A stretch of DNA of 64,000 nucleotides from Clostridiales bacterium (lineage in GTDB: Bacteria; Bacillota; Clostridia; Oscillospirales; Acutalibacteraceae): assembly GCA_022799115.1 (NCBI GenBank), contig JAAWNT010000005.1, positions 46,476 through 110,475 of the forward strand. Reading direction: 5' to 3'. The position numbers were made by a program, and so were the translations under genes. This document shows, piece after piece, positions 50,573-60,258 of this stretch. The notes under the pieces were generated by a model, which saw nothing but the letters and a program-made list of their open reading frames with translations, had not been told where the DNA came from and made no database searches. Every line of letters starts with the position of its first letter. The first letter of the stretch is position 1.

Positions 50573-50836
50573 TTATTTTACAATCTTATCCAATAAGCAC
50601 AAAATTTCATCGATTTTTTCTTTCCCAGCCCCTTCCTCAAATGCCTGTTTGACGCAACAGTTCATATGGGCGTGCAAAATCTCCCGGTTTGCCTTTTTCA
50701 ACACCGACTGGGTGGCCAGCAGCTGATTGGAAACATCGATGCAATACCGATCCTCTTCCACCATCTTAAGAATGCCGTCGATCTGGCCTCTCGCCGTACG
50801 CAGCAGGCGCACCACGCTTTCTTTGTCAGCTTGCAT
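50573..50836 (-). CDS. csoR: Copper-sensing repressor CsoR
   Basis: 87 residues, all helical. Cu(I) ligands are Cys32 (EEDRYCIDVSNQL), His57 and Cys61 region (HAHMNCCVKQAF), and the N-terminal RLLRTARGQIDGILKMVEED is the family DNA-binding stretch. Releases its operator on binding Cu(I). Ten nt after copA in the same operon, so it is autoregulated; a matching operator is found upstream of copA. Confidence 0.92.
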   Translation of the reverse strand: MQADKESVVRLLRTARGQIDGILKMVEEDRYCIDVSNQLLATQSVLKKANREILHAHMNCCVKQAFEEGAGKEKIDEILCLLDKIVK

Positions 50837-50846
50837 AGTTCCTCCC

Positions 50847-53393
50847 TTACCGGATCTCCACCACTTGATAGCCCGCGTCCTCCACAGCCTTTTGAAGCTG
50901 CTGATCGTTGATTTCGCCGGTTATTGTAACATCGGCGGTTTTCCGTTTTAAATCCACTGTGGCCTGTACTCCCTCCATTTGGTTAAGGGCCTGTTCCACA
51001 CGCCCGGAGCAATGGGAGCAGCTCATTCCTTCGATGATGATTTCTTTTTTCATAAGATCCTCTCCTTCTGATAATTGATTGACGACTTGATTTTCCTCCA
51101 ACGCCTTCTCTTGATTCGCCCCAAAGCGGGGACGAAACAGCTTTAGGCGCAGGGCGTTGCTCACCACGCAGACCGAGCTTAAGCTCATGGCCGCAGCGGC
51201 AAACATGGGGTTTAAGGTCCATCCCAGCGCCCCAAAGAACACCCCGGCCGCCAGCGGAATGCCCGTAGCGTTATAAATGAGCGCCCAAAACAAATTCTCC
51301 CGGATGTTTCGGATCACCGCCCGGCTGAGCTGCACGGCGCCCACAGCGTCCAACAAGTCGCTTTTCATCAAAACAATGTCGGCCGACTCAATGGCAATGT
51401 CGGTACCGGCTCCAATCGCAATTCCCACGTCCGCCCGAGTAAGCGCGGGGGCGTCGTTGATTCCGTCCCCCACCATGGCCACCCGTTTGCCTTGCTGTTG
51501 CAGCGCGCGCACCTCTTTTTCCTTGTCCTGGGGCAGCACCTCCGCCACTACAGAGGAAATTCCCACCTGTTTTTGGATGGCGGCTGCGGTATTCCGGTTG
51601 TCCCCAGTAAGCATCACCACCTGGATTCCCATCCTTTTAAACTCCTGTACCGCCTGGCGGCTGGTGGGTTTGATTACGTCGGCTACTGCAATCAATCCAA
51701 TCATCTTATAGCCGTTTTCCTCCTGCTTTGCAAAAAACAAAGGGGTCTTTCCATCCTTGGAAAATTGCTCCGCTTTGGCTTCAAAGGAGCCCAGCGCAAG
51801 CCCGTTTTCCCGCATCATCTTGGCGTTGCCTGCCAGATAGCGCTCCCCTTGCACCACGCCGGTGATGCCCTGGCCCGCCACCGCCTGGAATTGCTCCACT
51901 GGTAACAACGGGCCTTCTCCAGCGGCCGCTACAATGGCGTCCGCCAACGGATGCTCCGAAGCCTTTTCCAGGGATGCCGCAATTCGCAGCAATGCCTGCT
52001 CCTCTCCTTTGGTGACAATATCGGTCACCCTAGGCTTTCCCTCGGTGATGGTTCCAGTTTTGTCCAATACCACGGTGTCCACTGTGTGGGCAATTTCCAA
52101 CGCCTCCGCCGATTTAACCAAAATGCCGTTTTCCGCGCCTTTTCCCGTTCCCACCATGATGGCGGTGGGTGTGGCCAATCCAAGGGCGCAGGGGCAGGAA
52201 ATGACCAGTACGGCAATTCCCACCGAAAGAGCAAACTCCACCGAATAGCCCAGCAGCATCCATACAATGGACGCTACCACCGCAATAGCGATGACGATGG
52301 GCACGAACACTCCGCTCACCTTATCCGCCAGCTTTGCAATGGGCGCTTTGGAAGAGCTGGCCTCCTCCACCAGACGGATGATCTGAGACAGCGTGGTATC
52401 GTCGCCTACTTGAGTCGCTTTACACTGAAAATAACCCGATTTGTTGATACTAGCGCCGGTCACCCGGTCCCCGGGCCGCTTTTCAACGGGGATGCTTTCC
52501 CCAGTCAAAGCGGATTCGTCCACCGAGGTGCTCCCCTCCAGGATCACGCCGTCCACCGGGATACTCTGTCCCGGTTTCACTACCACTACGTCTCCCACCG
52601 TCACCTCTTCAACGGCAATCTCCTGTTCCCTCCCGTCGCGGATCACCACGGCGGTTTTGGGAGCTAGATTAATCAGTTTTGTGATTGCCTCCGAGGTTTT
52701 TCCTTTCGCCCTGGCCTCCAGGAATTTTCCAAGCGTAATCAAAGTCAGGATCATTCCCGCCGATTCAAAGTAGAGATCCATGGCGTAGTGATTCACTAAA
52801 TCCATGTCTCCATGCCCGAGTCCCCAGCCAATCTGATAAATGGCGAACACCCCGTAAACCAGAGCGGCCGCCGAACCAATGGCAATCAGCGAATCCATAT
52901 TGGGGGATCGTTTCCACAGAGAGCGGAACCCCACCCGAAAATACCGAAAGTTGACCCCGGCGATGGGAATGCACAGCAAAAATTGTGTAAACGCGAAGGC
53001 CAATGCATTTTCAGTTCCATGTAAAAAGCTAGGGATCGGCGCCCCCATCATGTGTCCCATGGATAGGTAAAACAGCGGGATCAAAAAGGCCAGTGAAACC
53101 GCCAGCCTCTTTTTCATACTGGACAATTCCTGCTGTGCGGCGCTCTGCGCCGGCGCCTCCCCTTGCTTTGTCCGTTCGCCTCCTTGGACGCGGGCGTCAT
53201 ATCCCCCGTCCTGCACCGCCTGAATGATGCTCTGAGCGCTCGTGGCTCCCTCGTCATATTGCACCGACATGCTGTTGCTCAGCAGATTGACAGTAACCCC
53301 CTGCACCCCGGGCACCTTCTTCACGCTCTTTTCCACATGAGCCGAACAGGCGGAGCAGGTCATGCCGATTACATCAAAATTTTCTTTTTTCAT
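50847..53393 (-). CDS. copA: Copper-exporting P-type ATPase with C-terminal CopZ-like domain
   Basis: 848 residues. An N-terminal metal domain ([12 protein letters not shown]) is followed by eight membrane spans, the actuator TGES motif ([11 protein letters not shown]), the ion path [15 protein letters not shown], phosphorylation site [11 protein letters not shown], and [16 protein letters not shown] normal CopA would end near [10 protein letters not shown]. Here about 25 linker residues lead to [20 protein letters not shown], a 68-residue CopZ chaperone. Its ATG (51053-51051) keeps AAGGAG eight nt upstream, so free CopZ could be made. Start ATG follows GGGAGGTG. Exports Cu(I) across the membrane. 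Confidence 0.95.
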   Translation of the reverse strand: MKKENFDVIGMTCSACSAHVEKSVKKVPGVQGVTVNLLSNSMSVQYDEGATSAQSIIQAVQDGGYDARVQGGERTKQGEAPAQSAAQQELSSMKKRLAVSLAFLIPLFYLSMGHMMGAPIPSFLHGTENALAFAFTQFLLCIPIAGVNFRYFRVGFRSLWKRSPNMDSLIAIGSAAALVYGVFAIYQIGWGLGHGDMDLVNHYAMDLYFESAGMILTLITLGKFLEARAKGKTSEAITKLINLAPKTAVVIRDGREQEIAVEEVTVGDVVVVKPGQSIPVDGVILEGSTSVDESALTGESIPVEKRPGDRVTGASINKSGYFQCKATQVGDDTTLSQIIRLVEEASSSKAPIAKLADKVSGVFVPIVIAIAVVASIVWMLLGYSVEFALSVGIAVLVISCPCALGLATPTAIMVGTGKGAENGILVKSAEALEIAHTVDTVVLDKTGTITEGKPRVTDIVTKGEEQALLRIAASLEKASEHPLADAIVAAAGEGPLLPVEQFQAVAGQGITGVVQGERYLAGNAKMMRENGLALGSFEAKAEQFSKDGKTPLFFAKQEENGYKMIGLIAVADVIKPTSRQAVQEFKRMGIQVVMLTGDNRNTAAAIQKQVGISSVVAEVLPQDKEKEVRALQQQGKRVAMVGDGINDAPALTRADVGIAIGAGTDIAIESADIVLMKSDLLDAVGAVQLSRAVIRNIRENLFWALIYNATGIPLAAGVFFGALGWTLNPMFAAAAMSLSSVCVVSNALRLKLFRPRFGANQEKALEENQVVNQLSEGEDLMKKEIIIEGMSCSHCSGRVEQALNQMEGVQATVDLKRKTADVTITGEINDQQLQKAVEDAGYQVVEIR
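51051..51068 (-). promoter_or_regulatory. Internal Shine-Dalgarno and start codon for CopZ-like domain
   Basis: Minus strand: AAGGAG (51067-51062), eight-base spacer, ATG (51053-51051), in frame inside copA. The product from here would be 68 residues, exactly the usual size of free CopZ. Confidence 0.6.
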
Positions 53394-53407
53394 GATTACA
53401 CCTCCCT

Positions 53408-53428
53408 TACCCCCACCCCGTGGGGGTA
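53408..53428 (-). promoter_or_regulatory. CsoR operator
   Basis: TACCCCCAC-CCC-GTGGGGGTA, nine-bp perfect arms around three bases, matching the GC-rich CsoR operator pattern. It lies at the predicted transcription start, between the -10 box and the copA ribosome-binding site, where bound repressor would block RNA polymerase. Confidence 0.85.
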
Positions 53429-53433
53429 TCTAA

Positions 53434-53462
53434 AGTATACTTCCTTTGTTTTGGTTTGTCAA
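53434..53462 (-). promoter_or_regulatory. Promoter of copA-csoR
   Basis: Minus strand: TTGACA (53462-53457), 17-bp spacer, TATACT (53439-53434). Confidence 0.83.
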
Positions 53463-53691
53463 TATTGTAATACAGCAAACAAAAAATATACTTATTCGCA
53501 AATAATCCGGAGTAAACTAATAAAGATCTGTGTATATTGAATGGATACCGAACATAATAGTTGTTAAACAGAACAATCCCTTTCTAAATGTATCACACCG
53601 TACATGGTTTTATTGAAATCCGCATTGCTTAACATCGGGCCTCAATATCATCTAAGCTATATAGGAGATCCTCTTCCATCATCAATTCGCC

Positions 53692-54174
53692 TTATCTTCT
53701 GGCTCCCAAAATATGGATGCAGCGCGCCTGAGCAAATTGATAAGAGGAAAGCGGACGCATATAGACGTCAAAGCTATGAGCCGCTACAAGGATTTCTCCG
53801 TGAGAAACCGCTGTAATCACCGGACTGTGATAAAATCTGCCGCTTTGCTCTCCCAATTGAACGATGTCCCCTATCTCCGCCTGCTCAAGGGAAACCTCTC
53901 GTGCAAACGGCCCTACCCCTTTGTTCATCGTGAGAAAATTATATAGATAGGCCACCCCGCTCCAAGCGGGAGCTTTGTCGTTTCCGGAATGATAATACCA
54001 CCCAAAGGTCTCTGTATGATTCATCACACCGCATCCTGCATAAATACATTGAGACGCAAAGTTGGTGCAATCCCCTCCCATCTTCTCAAAATCCAGATAA
54101 CTGGGATTGCGGCCTAACGCCCAGCGTTTGGCATATTCCAACGCGGCCGCGCGGTTGTATCCGATCTCTTTCAT
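53692..54174 (-). CDS. Amidase_6 domain protein
   Basis: 160 residues of the putative amidase domain found in clostridial and bacillar cell-wall proteins: YNRAAALEYAKRWALGRNP, then GGDCTNFASQCIYAGCGVMN with the probable catalytic Cys, and a His in FYHSPVITAVSHGEILVAAH. Usually this domain is attached to a secretion signal or wall-binding part; here it stands alone without a signal peptide. ATG 54174 with AAAGG nine nt upstream. May act in the mother cell or forespore (inference). Confidence 0.8.
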   Translation of the reverse strand: MKEIGYNRAAALEYAKRWALGRNPSYLDFEKMGGDCTNFASQCIYAGCGVMNHTETFGWYYHSGNDKAPAWSGVAYLYNFLTMNKGVGPFAREVSLEQAEIGDIVQLGEQSGRFYHSPVITAVSHGEILVAAHSFDVYMRPLSSYQFAQARCIHILGARR

Positions 54175-54263
54175 TGCTCTCACCCTTTCACTAAATTAAA
54201 CGGTAGCTTTCCTCCATACTATGGCAAACGGTTTCATCTTGTATCAGGAAAAGAGGTGTTTAT

Positions 54264-54356
54264 TTGCCAGACTTTGCTTTTTATACACTATGTGGAATTC
54301 TTGCAACCGGAGTTCTCATTCTCCTTTTATCGATATGCCTGGCAAAGCTCCGCTAA
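54264..54356 (+). CDS. Possible 30-aa membrane peptide
   Basis: A TTG start (54264) behind AGAGGTG opens 30 codons: a short polar start, one membrane span (CGILATGVLILLLSICLA) and KLR at the end. Too short to match a family; KdpF-like or toxin-like peptides have the same look. Low confidence. Confidence 0.35.
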   Translation: MPDFAFYTLCGILATGVLILLLSICLAKLR

Positions 54357-54497
54357 TCCTTTCCTGCTGCTAAAGGAATGTTTGGATGAGGACAGCGCAT
54401 ACTAGTACCGTTCGAATAAACGGTTCGGTTGGGATATCCCTCATCCGTTGTCTGAATAACCAATTGGGAACAGTGAATGACAAAGGAGTGTCAAACG

Positions 54498-54701
54498 ATG
54501 AACGAAAGTCAACGCAAAGTAAAAAATTTTATGAACGCACAAATCGATCAGCTGGAAAGCGGACTGGATAATTTACAGGACCGTGATTACCAGCCCAACG
54601 ATATGGGAAACCTCTATAACGGTATGCTGAAACATTCCGTCCGTTTTGAAATCCAGCACATGCGTCATCTGCGTGACGAGCTGATTGACGTCCTTCAATA
54701 A
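54498..54701 (+). CDS. Small helical hypothetical protein
   Basis: 67 residues, likely all helical and charged: NESQRKVKNFMNAQIDQLES, then MLKHSVRFEIQHMRHLRDEL. No family recognised. ATG 54498 has AAAGGAG nine nt upstream, and a strong terminator follows at 54715, so it looks like a real single gene. Confidence 0.7.
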   Translation: MNESQRKVKNFMNAQIDQLESGLDNLQDRDYQPNDMGNLYNGMLKHSVRFEIQHMRHLRDELIDVLQ

Positions 54702-54714
54702 CCTTTGAAAAAAC

Positions 54715-54760
54715 AACGGCGGCGCGCCCTGCTTTTCGCTGGACGCGCCGCTGTTTGTTC
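54715..54760 (+). terminator. Terminator of the 67-aa gene
   Basis: AACGGCGGCGCG pairs with CGCGCCGCTGTT (one G-T pair) around a 17-base loop, then TTTGTTCTT. Confidence 0.75.
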
Positions 54761-54971
54761 TTCTTCAAAGATTTATTTTATTTTTTCTCTCCTGCTCCAT
54801 TGACAAGCACATTTTGTCCCACTACAATGAAGCTAGTCCTTCGGCATTGGGTGTCATGCGGACGTATCTTCTTCGAGGACCTTCCGATCGGTAGCTTGCA
54901 ACACCGGCTGAATCCCATCCGCCTGACTGCCGCTAGGATTGCTTACCAATGTATCGAAAGGAGCCTGTACC

Positions 54972-56444
54972 TTGAAAGTTCTATTTGTAGACGTTGATAC
55001 GCTTCGCCCCGATCATATGGGCTGCTACGGCTATCAGCGGGAAACGACTCCCTGCATGGACTCCATTGCAGAGGAAGGAATTGTTTTCCAAAATTATTAC
55101 ACCACCAACGCTCCCTGTTTGCCGTCCCGGGCGGCTTTGGTCTCCGGGCGTTATGGCATTCACACCGGCGTGGTGGGACACGGCGGCACCGCCGCCGATA
55201 TGCGTTTGGGAGGCGCCAAGCGCGGTTTTTCCGATGAAATCGGCATTCATAACCTGTTTAACCTGTTCCGTAAAGCCGGTATGCGTACCGCCTCGGTGAG
55301 CACCTTTGCAGAAAGACATGCCGCTTGGTGGTTCAACGCCGGATTTGACGAAACCTGCAATGTGGGAGGCTGCGGCATGGAAAGCGCCGATAAGGTAACG
55401 CCTGCCGCTTTGGATTGGCTTTCCCGCAATGCAGATCAGGACAACTGGTGCCTGCATGTCCACTATTGGGATCCTCATACCCCTTACCGCACTCCCTCCT
55501 CTTTTGGAGAGCCTTTTTCAGATCAGCCCTTGAGCGACCCCTGGATCACCAAGGAAATCTTTGACCAGCATTATCATCACGTGGGTCCTCATGGCGCTCA
55601 GGAGGTGAATATGTGGAGCGACTCCACAAATCCTGCTTTTCCCCGTCATTTAGGGCGGCTGGAAAATCTTGACGACGTGAAATACTTTATGGATGAATAC
55701 GACTGCGGGGTTCGCTACACCGACGACAACATCAAACAGCTCGTGGATCTGCTAAAGGAAAAAGGAATCTATGAGGACACCGCCATCATTCTCACCTCAG
55801 ATCACGGTGAAAACCTGGGCGAGCTAGGCTTATATGCCGAGCACGCCACTGCCGATTATCCAACCTGCCACATTCCTATGATTATCAAATGGCCGGGCGG
55901 AGTCCGTGGCAAAAAGGATAACGCCATGCACGCCAATTTGGACTTGGCCCCCACCATTGAACAGTTGTTGGGCCAGAGCAGCAACGCCCGCTGGGATGGA
56001 AAAAGCTATGCCCGAACCATTACCGATGGTGTAGAGGAAGGGCACGATGACATCGTGATCAACCAGTGCGCCCATGTCTGTCAGCGTTCGGTCCGCTTTG
56101 ACAAATACATTTACATCCGCACTGTCCATGACGGATACCATCTGTTTGAGGATGAGATGCTGTTTGATGTGGAGAATGATCCGCACCAAATTCATAATCT
56201 TGCGCAGACTCTTCCGGAAGTAAGCGCAAAGGGAGCCAAACTGATTTTAGACTGGGAATACCGCATGATGAAGACTTCGGGCAGCGACGTCGATCCCATG
56301 TGGACCGTAATCCGGGAAGGCGGCCCCTATCATGCCCAAGAGGGTAACATAGACAATTACATCAAGCGGCTGAGAGAGACCGACCGATCCGAAGGGGCCG
56401 AGCGTCTTACGGAAAGAATCCAGGAAGGGTATTATAAGTACTAA
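54972..56444 (+). CDS. Cys-type sulfatase family protein
   Basis: 490 residues. The formylglycine motif is APCLPSRAALVSGR (C-x-P-S-R, Cys type, normally matured by a radical SAM enzyme not seen here). Metal ligands are in FVDVDTLRPDHMGCYG and LTSDHGENLGELG. No signal peptide, so it acts in the cytoplasm or on imported sulfated sugars. Start TTG 54972 (KVLFVDVD) is supported by AAAGGAG eight nt upstream. Could also be a phosphonate or phosphodiester hydrolase of the same superfamily. Single gene with its own terminator. Confidence 0.88.
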   Translation: MKVLFVDVDTLRPDHMGCYGYQRETTPCMDSIAEEGIVFQNYYTTNAPCLPSRAALVSGRYGIHTGVVGHGGTAADMRLGGAKRGFSDEIGIHNLFNLFRKAGMRTASVSTFAERHAAWWFNAGFDETCNVGGCGMESADKVTPAALDWLSRNADQDNWCLHVHYWDPHTPYRTPSSFGEPFSDQPLSDPWITKEIFDQHYHHVGPHGAQEVNMWSDSTNPAFPRHLGRLENLDDVKYFMDEYDCGVRYTDDNIKQLVDLLKEKGIYEDTAIILTSDHGENLGELGLYAEHATADYPTCHIPMIIKWPGGVRGKKDNAMHANLDLAPTIEQLLGQSSNARWDGKSYARTITDGVEEGHDDIVINQCAHVCQRSVRFDKYIYIRTVHDGYHLFEDEMLFDVENDPHQIHNLAQTLPEVSAKGAKLILDWEYRMMKTSGSDVDPMWTVIREGGPYHAQEGNIDNYIKRLRETDRSEGAERLTERIQEGYYKY

Positions 56445-56465
56445 TAAACTTCACTGACACACAGT

Positions 56466-56500
56466 AAAAAAACAGGCTGGAAAAATCCAGCCTGTTTTTT
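56466..56500. terminator. Bidirectional terminator between sulfatase and matrix locus
   Basis: AAAAAACAGGCTGG pairs with CCAGCCTGTTTTTT around AAAAAT; T-runs on both strands end the sulfatase transcript and the opposing matrix operon. Confidence 0.88.
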
Positions 56501-56663
56501 CGTTGCATAAGGAAAGGAGCGTCTACTCCGCGTATCCTTCTTAATTTGTTTTTTTGCGCTGTTCACACAATTGGGTATCCACTATATATCGAGAATACTG
56601 ATACACGCTGTCGCCGGCAGTGGTATTTTTCCCTTTATGACTCCCACTCCTATCACCGTTTTA

Positions 56664-57911
56664 TCAAGCGACGATATCGTCCGTTCTGATCCTTGGCATA
56701 TCTTCGTTTTGATCTGTTTTCTTTAATTCCATTTCTGCCGGCTCATGGTCTGTGGCGAGAGACGTTGCATTCGACATGGTGTCGTCTGTCACAACGGACG
56801 AAGGATCTTTAGATACTATCGTCTCCTCTGGAGCGGACGCTTCGGATGCGGGCGGCTGGGTTTCTGCACGAGAGGTCTCCGGCGCTGTTGCCACAGGAGG
56901 AATTTTATAGTCCTGCGGCGGTATTTTCAGTATCTGACCGCTTGTAATGCCGCTTAAAGTGGAGATATTGTTATACGCGGCCAGTTTTTCCACCGTGGTA
57001 TGGAATCGGTCCGCGATCACAGAGAGTGTATCGCCGTTCTGAACAACATATGTTTCCTTTGATGAGGACGCGCCGCTTGAAGTTTCCGCTGAATTGGAAG
57101 ACACGGAATTCACATCCTGGCTCTCAGATTTCTCGTTTGTATCACTGGAGGGATCAGATTCCAATGGCGTATGGGACAGAAGGATGTTTGCACCGTCTTC
57201 GATCTCCACCGTTTGGCCGCTGTATGTTCCCCACACGGAGGTAAAAGAGACCGTCTCGGCGCTTTCAGCGGTAACAGTAAACGTCAAAGTGTTTATATGC
57301 GAATCTGATTGTTTTGTATAGAGCTGTGAGGAGTGCAGCTTTCTGCCGCCGACATCTATTTTGCAGTATCCGGTAGAAGCATCGCCGTGTGCGGTTAGCG
57401 CTACCGTGTAGGTTCCGGCATGAAGCGTATAGCTGCCATCTGCGTTTGCTGTGATAAGCTCTCCGCTAGTATCCTTTATTTCAACCGCAATCTCATAACG
57501 CGCAGCCTTAAGCGTAGTCGTACCGCCGCTCACGCCAGCGGAATACCACGCCCACGTCATGCTGCAAACACAGATCATACAGATACAAATGCCGAGAATG
57601 GAAGGCATCATCAAGGGAACCAGGCAGTCTTTCCGCTCCTCTTTCTCGGCGTGATTGCTGTTTTGAAAGAAAAAATCGTATACGGGTATCACATTACGGG
57701 CGGTCACAAAGGGAATCAGCGTGAGGTAATGACAACGCAATTCTTTACGCCAACGGCGGTATTCCTCATCGCTGTCGGCCCAATCCATTTTCCAGCATAT
57801 ATACTGCGTATTCTCATAGAACCTTTGCAGGAAAGACGCCAGTTTGACAATTGCAAGCACAACGATGGAAATCACAGCCACTAACAAGATCAAAATAAAT
57901 TGATCGACCAT
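56664..57911 (-). CDS. Membrane protein with SipW-type motif, Ig-like region and LysM domain
   Basis: 415 residues. Span 1 (QFILILLVAVISIVVLAIVK), a cytoplasmic part, span 2 (ILGICICMICVCSMTWAWYS), then an outside beta region (about 130-250), a Ser-rich linker, LysM at about 285-330 (YVVQNGDTLSVIADRFHTTV), and a Pro/Thr-rich tail. Span 2 ends WAWYSAGVSGGTTTLKAARY, like the AWFTD-type ends of SipW substrates. LysM binds peptidoglycan, so this is a likely wall anchor. ATG 57911 follows AAAGGAG. Last gene of the locus. Confidence 0.75.
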   Translation of the reverse strand: MVDQFILILLVAVISIVVLAIVKLASFLQRFYENTQYICWKMDWADSDEEYRRWRKELRCHYLTLIPFVTARNVIPVYDFFFQNSNHAEKEERKDCLVPLMMPSILGICICMICVCSMTWAWYSAGVSGGTTTLKAARYEIAVEIKDTSGELITANADGSYTLHAGTYTVALTAHGDASTGYCKIDVGGRKLHSSQLYTKQSDSHINTLTFTVTAESAETVSFTSVWGTYSGQTVEIEDGANILLSHTPLESDPSSDTNEKSESQDVNSVSSNSAETSSGASSSKETYVVQNGDTLSVIADRFHTTVEKLAAYNNISTLSGITSGQILKIPPQDYKIPPVATAPETSRAETQPPASEASAPEETIVSKDPSSVVTDDTMSNATSLATDHEPAEMELKKTDQNEDMPRIRTDDIVA

Positions 57912-58052
57912 CTGAGGCGTCTCCTTTCGAGAGTAAAGATTCCGGAAATCAAAAGACATAAGCGGTATCTTGCAAACAGATAGGACGTTACAAATTTATG
58001 CCCTTTCATTGCCGTCTATCCCTGTTTGGATCGGACGGCGGCGGCACACTCT

Positions 58053-58751
58053 TTACATGTTTTCAGGCGGCTGACTGTCATCGTCTTTTTGCTGCGCCAT
58101 TTGCGCTTTCATTGCAAGAAGCTCCGCCATCATTTTTTGCGTTTCGGCACGCTCGGCTTCAATCTTATCCTTTTCCGCCTGTAATTCGGCCTGCTGCTCC
58201 CGCTTGTACTTTCTGAACAGACGGATGCTGTTGATCCCCTGCATCAGAATCAGCAGAAGAAACGGAAGGAGTATGCAGACGATATAGCCGGGCGTGGTTT
58301 TGAGAAATTGAAAGAATTTACCCACGCCGGGAAGTCTTGTCTGATACTTACCCAGTACAAAGCTATAGGTGACGATGTTCTCGTCGTTGGCATCGGTGGT
58401 GGTACCGTAGGTAATAAAGCCGGGATTACCCTCTGCATCCTTAGTCAGCTCACGGATCTTATGGGTGACCGTCTCGCCGTAGTTCTCGGGATTGGTAGAC
58501 TGATAAGAAATAATATCGCCTGCCTGCAAGGTAGCAGGATCAACCTCTTTGACAAGCACCACATCTCCCGCATCAAAATCGGTCTTGCTCATTGAGTCTG
58601 AAAGGACAATAAACGCCTTATACCCGAAGATGTTCCGGTCATTGCGGTCGAAAGTATTGACCGACACAACCGTGAAGATCATCATACAGACAGCAAGGGC
58701 GGCAATCAACCATGTAACAACGCTTTTTAGGATACTAAGTACTTTTTTCAT
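58053..58751 (-). CDS. SipW-type signal peptidase I
   Basis: 232 residues. Span 1 (TWLIAALAVCMMIFTVVSVN), nucleophile Ser in IVLSDSMSKTDFDAGDVVLV, ER-type Ser-His dyad with His in GETVTHKIRELTKD, GDIISYQS box, and span 2 (TTPGYIVCILLPFLLLILMQ). An unusual cytoplasmic tail of about 50 residues forms a coiled coil (AELQAEKDKIEAERAETQKM). Cleaves TasA-like substrates, which are encoded next to it. ATG 58751 after AAAGGAG. Confidence 0.9.
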   Translation of the reverse strand: MKKVLSILKSVVTWLIAALAVCMMIFTVVSVNTFDRNDRNIFGYKAFIVLSDSMSKTDFDAGDVVLVKEVDPATLQAGDIISYQSTNPENYGETVTHKIRELTKDAEGNPGFITYGTTTDANDENIVTYSFVLGKYQTRLPGVGKFFQFLKTTPGYIVCILLPFLLLILMQGINSIRLFRKYKREQQAELQAEKDKIEAERAETQKMMAELLAMKAQMAQQKDDDSQPPENM

Positions 58752-58795
58752 TAAAAAATGCTCCTTTATATTTTCGCATACCGTACTTTCGGCAG

Positions 58796-58871
58796 CCAAA
58801 GGGCATAAACCTATCTTTTGTTTATGCCCTTTGGTTACCGCCTATTCGGCGGGGAAATTCCCGCCGAATAG
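58796..58871 (-). promoter_or_regulatory. Two tandem strong hairpins between matrix gene and signal peptidase gene
   Basis: A 12-bp perfect stem (58842-58853 with 58860-58871) and a 15-bp perfect stem (58796-58810 with 58820-58834), neither followed by a T-tract. They likely protect the upstream mRNA end or lower downstream expression, so that the structural protein outnumbers the peptidase. Confidence 0.7.
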
Positions 58872-58893
58872 AACTGGTAAAAATCAGAAATTA

Positions 58894-60258
58894 TTATGCG
58901 AAAGGATCTTCCACGTCGCTCTCATCCGGAATCCAATCTTCAGGCTCTACTCCGCTCGGATCAGACTCCCCTGTTCCGCAAGTAGATTTATACTCCATAT
59001 TATAAGTAGTCATATAAGAAGCACCAGCTTGTTCCGTGTCGCCTTCGACAAAGAAGTAATAGTTTGCTGTTCCTTCCTGATTTTTCGTAATCGCTACGTT
59101 TTTCACATCAACACTTGCTTCACCCCGGGCGCAAATTGCATAAGCCGCCTCTGCGTAATCCAACGTAATACTGCAATTTTCAATTTTTGCAGAAACACCG
59201 GGTTTTACAGTATTGTCAGCTTCATATCCCGATACATTAATTCCGGAATCAATCATTACATTTACAATCGTAGTATTTATGCCATTGAGCTCTAAACCAT
59301 AAGCATATGTGCTACCCTCAGCAGCATACGCGCTCACTTCCGGACGTTTAATGGATCCGTTTTTAATGGTAACATTTTCTCCGGTTACCTTCATAGCAGC
59401 GCCTAAAGTAAGCTCTTTTCCGTTCAAATTGATGGTAACGCCGTCTACGTCAATCACCAAAGCATCAGCAAGAGCAATATTGTCGGAGAGGATAATATTC
59501 GCCCCCGGCTTAATCGCGCCAGTTAAATCCTCAGCAGTAGCAACTTCTTTTAACGCATCCGCATCATACTGATTATCGAAGCTATCCTTCTCAACCGTAT
59601 CCTGCGTAGCAAACAGGTCTACACCGAGGTCAATAAAGAGCTCTCCACCGTCGCTGGACGTCTTGCCGTTGTTCAGGTTGTAATCGTTATCAACAGCGGA
59701 AGGCTCCCAGTAGATCACGATGGCGTATGTCTCTTCTGCTTTTTCGGTGTCTGTCGCGCTTTTCAGCGGTACGAGATTACCGCTCTTTGCAAAGTCGGCG
59801 ATCGTTTTGTCAAAGGTGAGCTCCTGCGCAGCAGCTCTGTCTCCGCTAAACGCTTCATCGAGAATCGCAACCTTCAGGACGTCTTTCAAGGATTTTTCGG
59901 TATCCTTTACCGTGTTGAACTTAACAGCATTAATATTCAGAAGATATTTCAGCGCGAGAGAACCTACATTTTTCACCGTAAAGTTTTCGTATACCATAAC
60001 GCCCGGCTCCCACAGAATATCCGTGCCATCCGCGTTTACGAACAGCGGAGTATCTGCTTCAACCGCTTCTTCCTCTGTAACATTGCCGTTGGTATGATAC
60101 AGCTCAATGTCCAGGTTTCCGGCAACAATTTTGTTATTGCCGTTTGTTACGGAATCGGTAAACCACGCAAAGGTGGAACCGATCAGCATTGCCACGCACA
60201 GAAACATAGAGAGTACGCTTGCAAGCAATGCTCTTTTTGTGTTTTTGCTTTTTGTCAT
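58894..60258 (-). CDS. SipW-dependent (TasA-like) surface protein with beta-helix-like region
   Basis: 454 residues. The N-terminus KNTKRALLASVLSMFLCVAM followed by GSTFAWFTDSVTNGNNKI is the classic SipW/TasA signal. About 40-210 is a TasA/camelysin beta domain (GNLDIELYHTNGNV, GVMVYENFTVKNVGSLALKY). About 215-400 contains repeated valine-rich turns (ADALVIDVDGVTINLNG, GENVTIKNGSIKRPE, VSAKIENCSITLDYAEA) suggesting a right-handed beta helix. The C-terminus is acidic without an anchor. ATG with AAGGAGGAT. Probably the main secreted subunit. Confidence 0.88.
   Translation of the reverse strand: MTKSKNTKRALLASVLSMFLCVAMLIGSTFAWFTDSVTNGNNKIVAGNLDIELYHTNGNVTEEEAVEADTPLFVNADGTDILWEPGVMVYENFTVKNVGSLALKYLLNINAVKFNTVKDTEKSLKDVLKVAILDEAFSGDRAAAQELTFDKTIADFAKSGNLVPLKSATDTEKAEETYAIVIYWEPSAVDNDYNLNNGKTSSDGGELFIDLGVDLFATQDTVEKDSFDNQYDADALKEVATAEDLTGAIKPGANIILSDNIALADALVIDVDGVTINLNGKELTLGAAMKVTGENVTIKNGSIKRPEVSAYAAEGSTYAYGLELNGINTTIVNVMIDSGINVSGYEADNTVKPGVSAKIENCSITLDYAEAAYAICARGEASVDVKNVAITKNQEGTANYYFFVEGDTEQAGASYMTTYNMEYKSTCGTGESDPSGVEPEDWIPDESDVEDPFA

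Noticed and set aside
50847..53393. CopA as a cadmium or zinc exporter
   Set aside because: CPC ion motif, CxxC chaperone domains and the CsoR gene with its operator all indicate Cu(I).
54386..54571. 61-codon plus-strand frame overlapping the 67-aa gene
   Set aside because: It overlaps the 67-aa gene in another frame and lacks a start signal; the 67-aa frame has AAAGGAG and a terminator.
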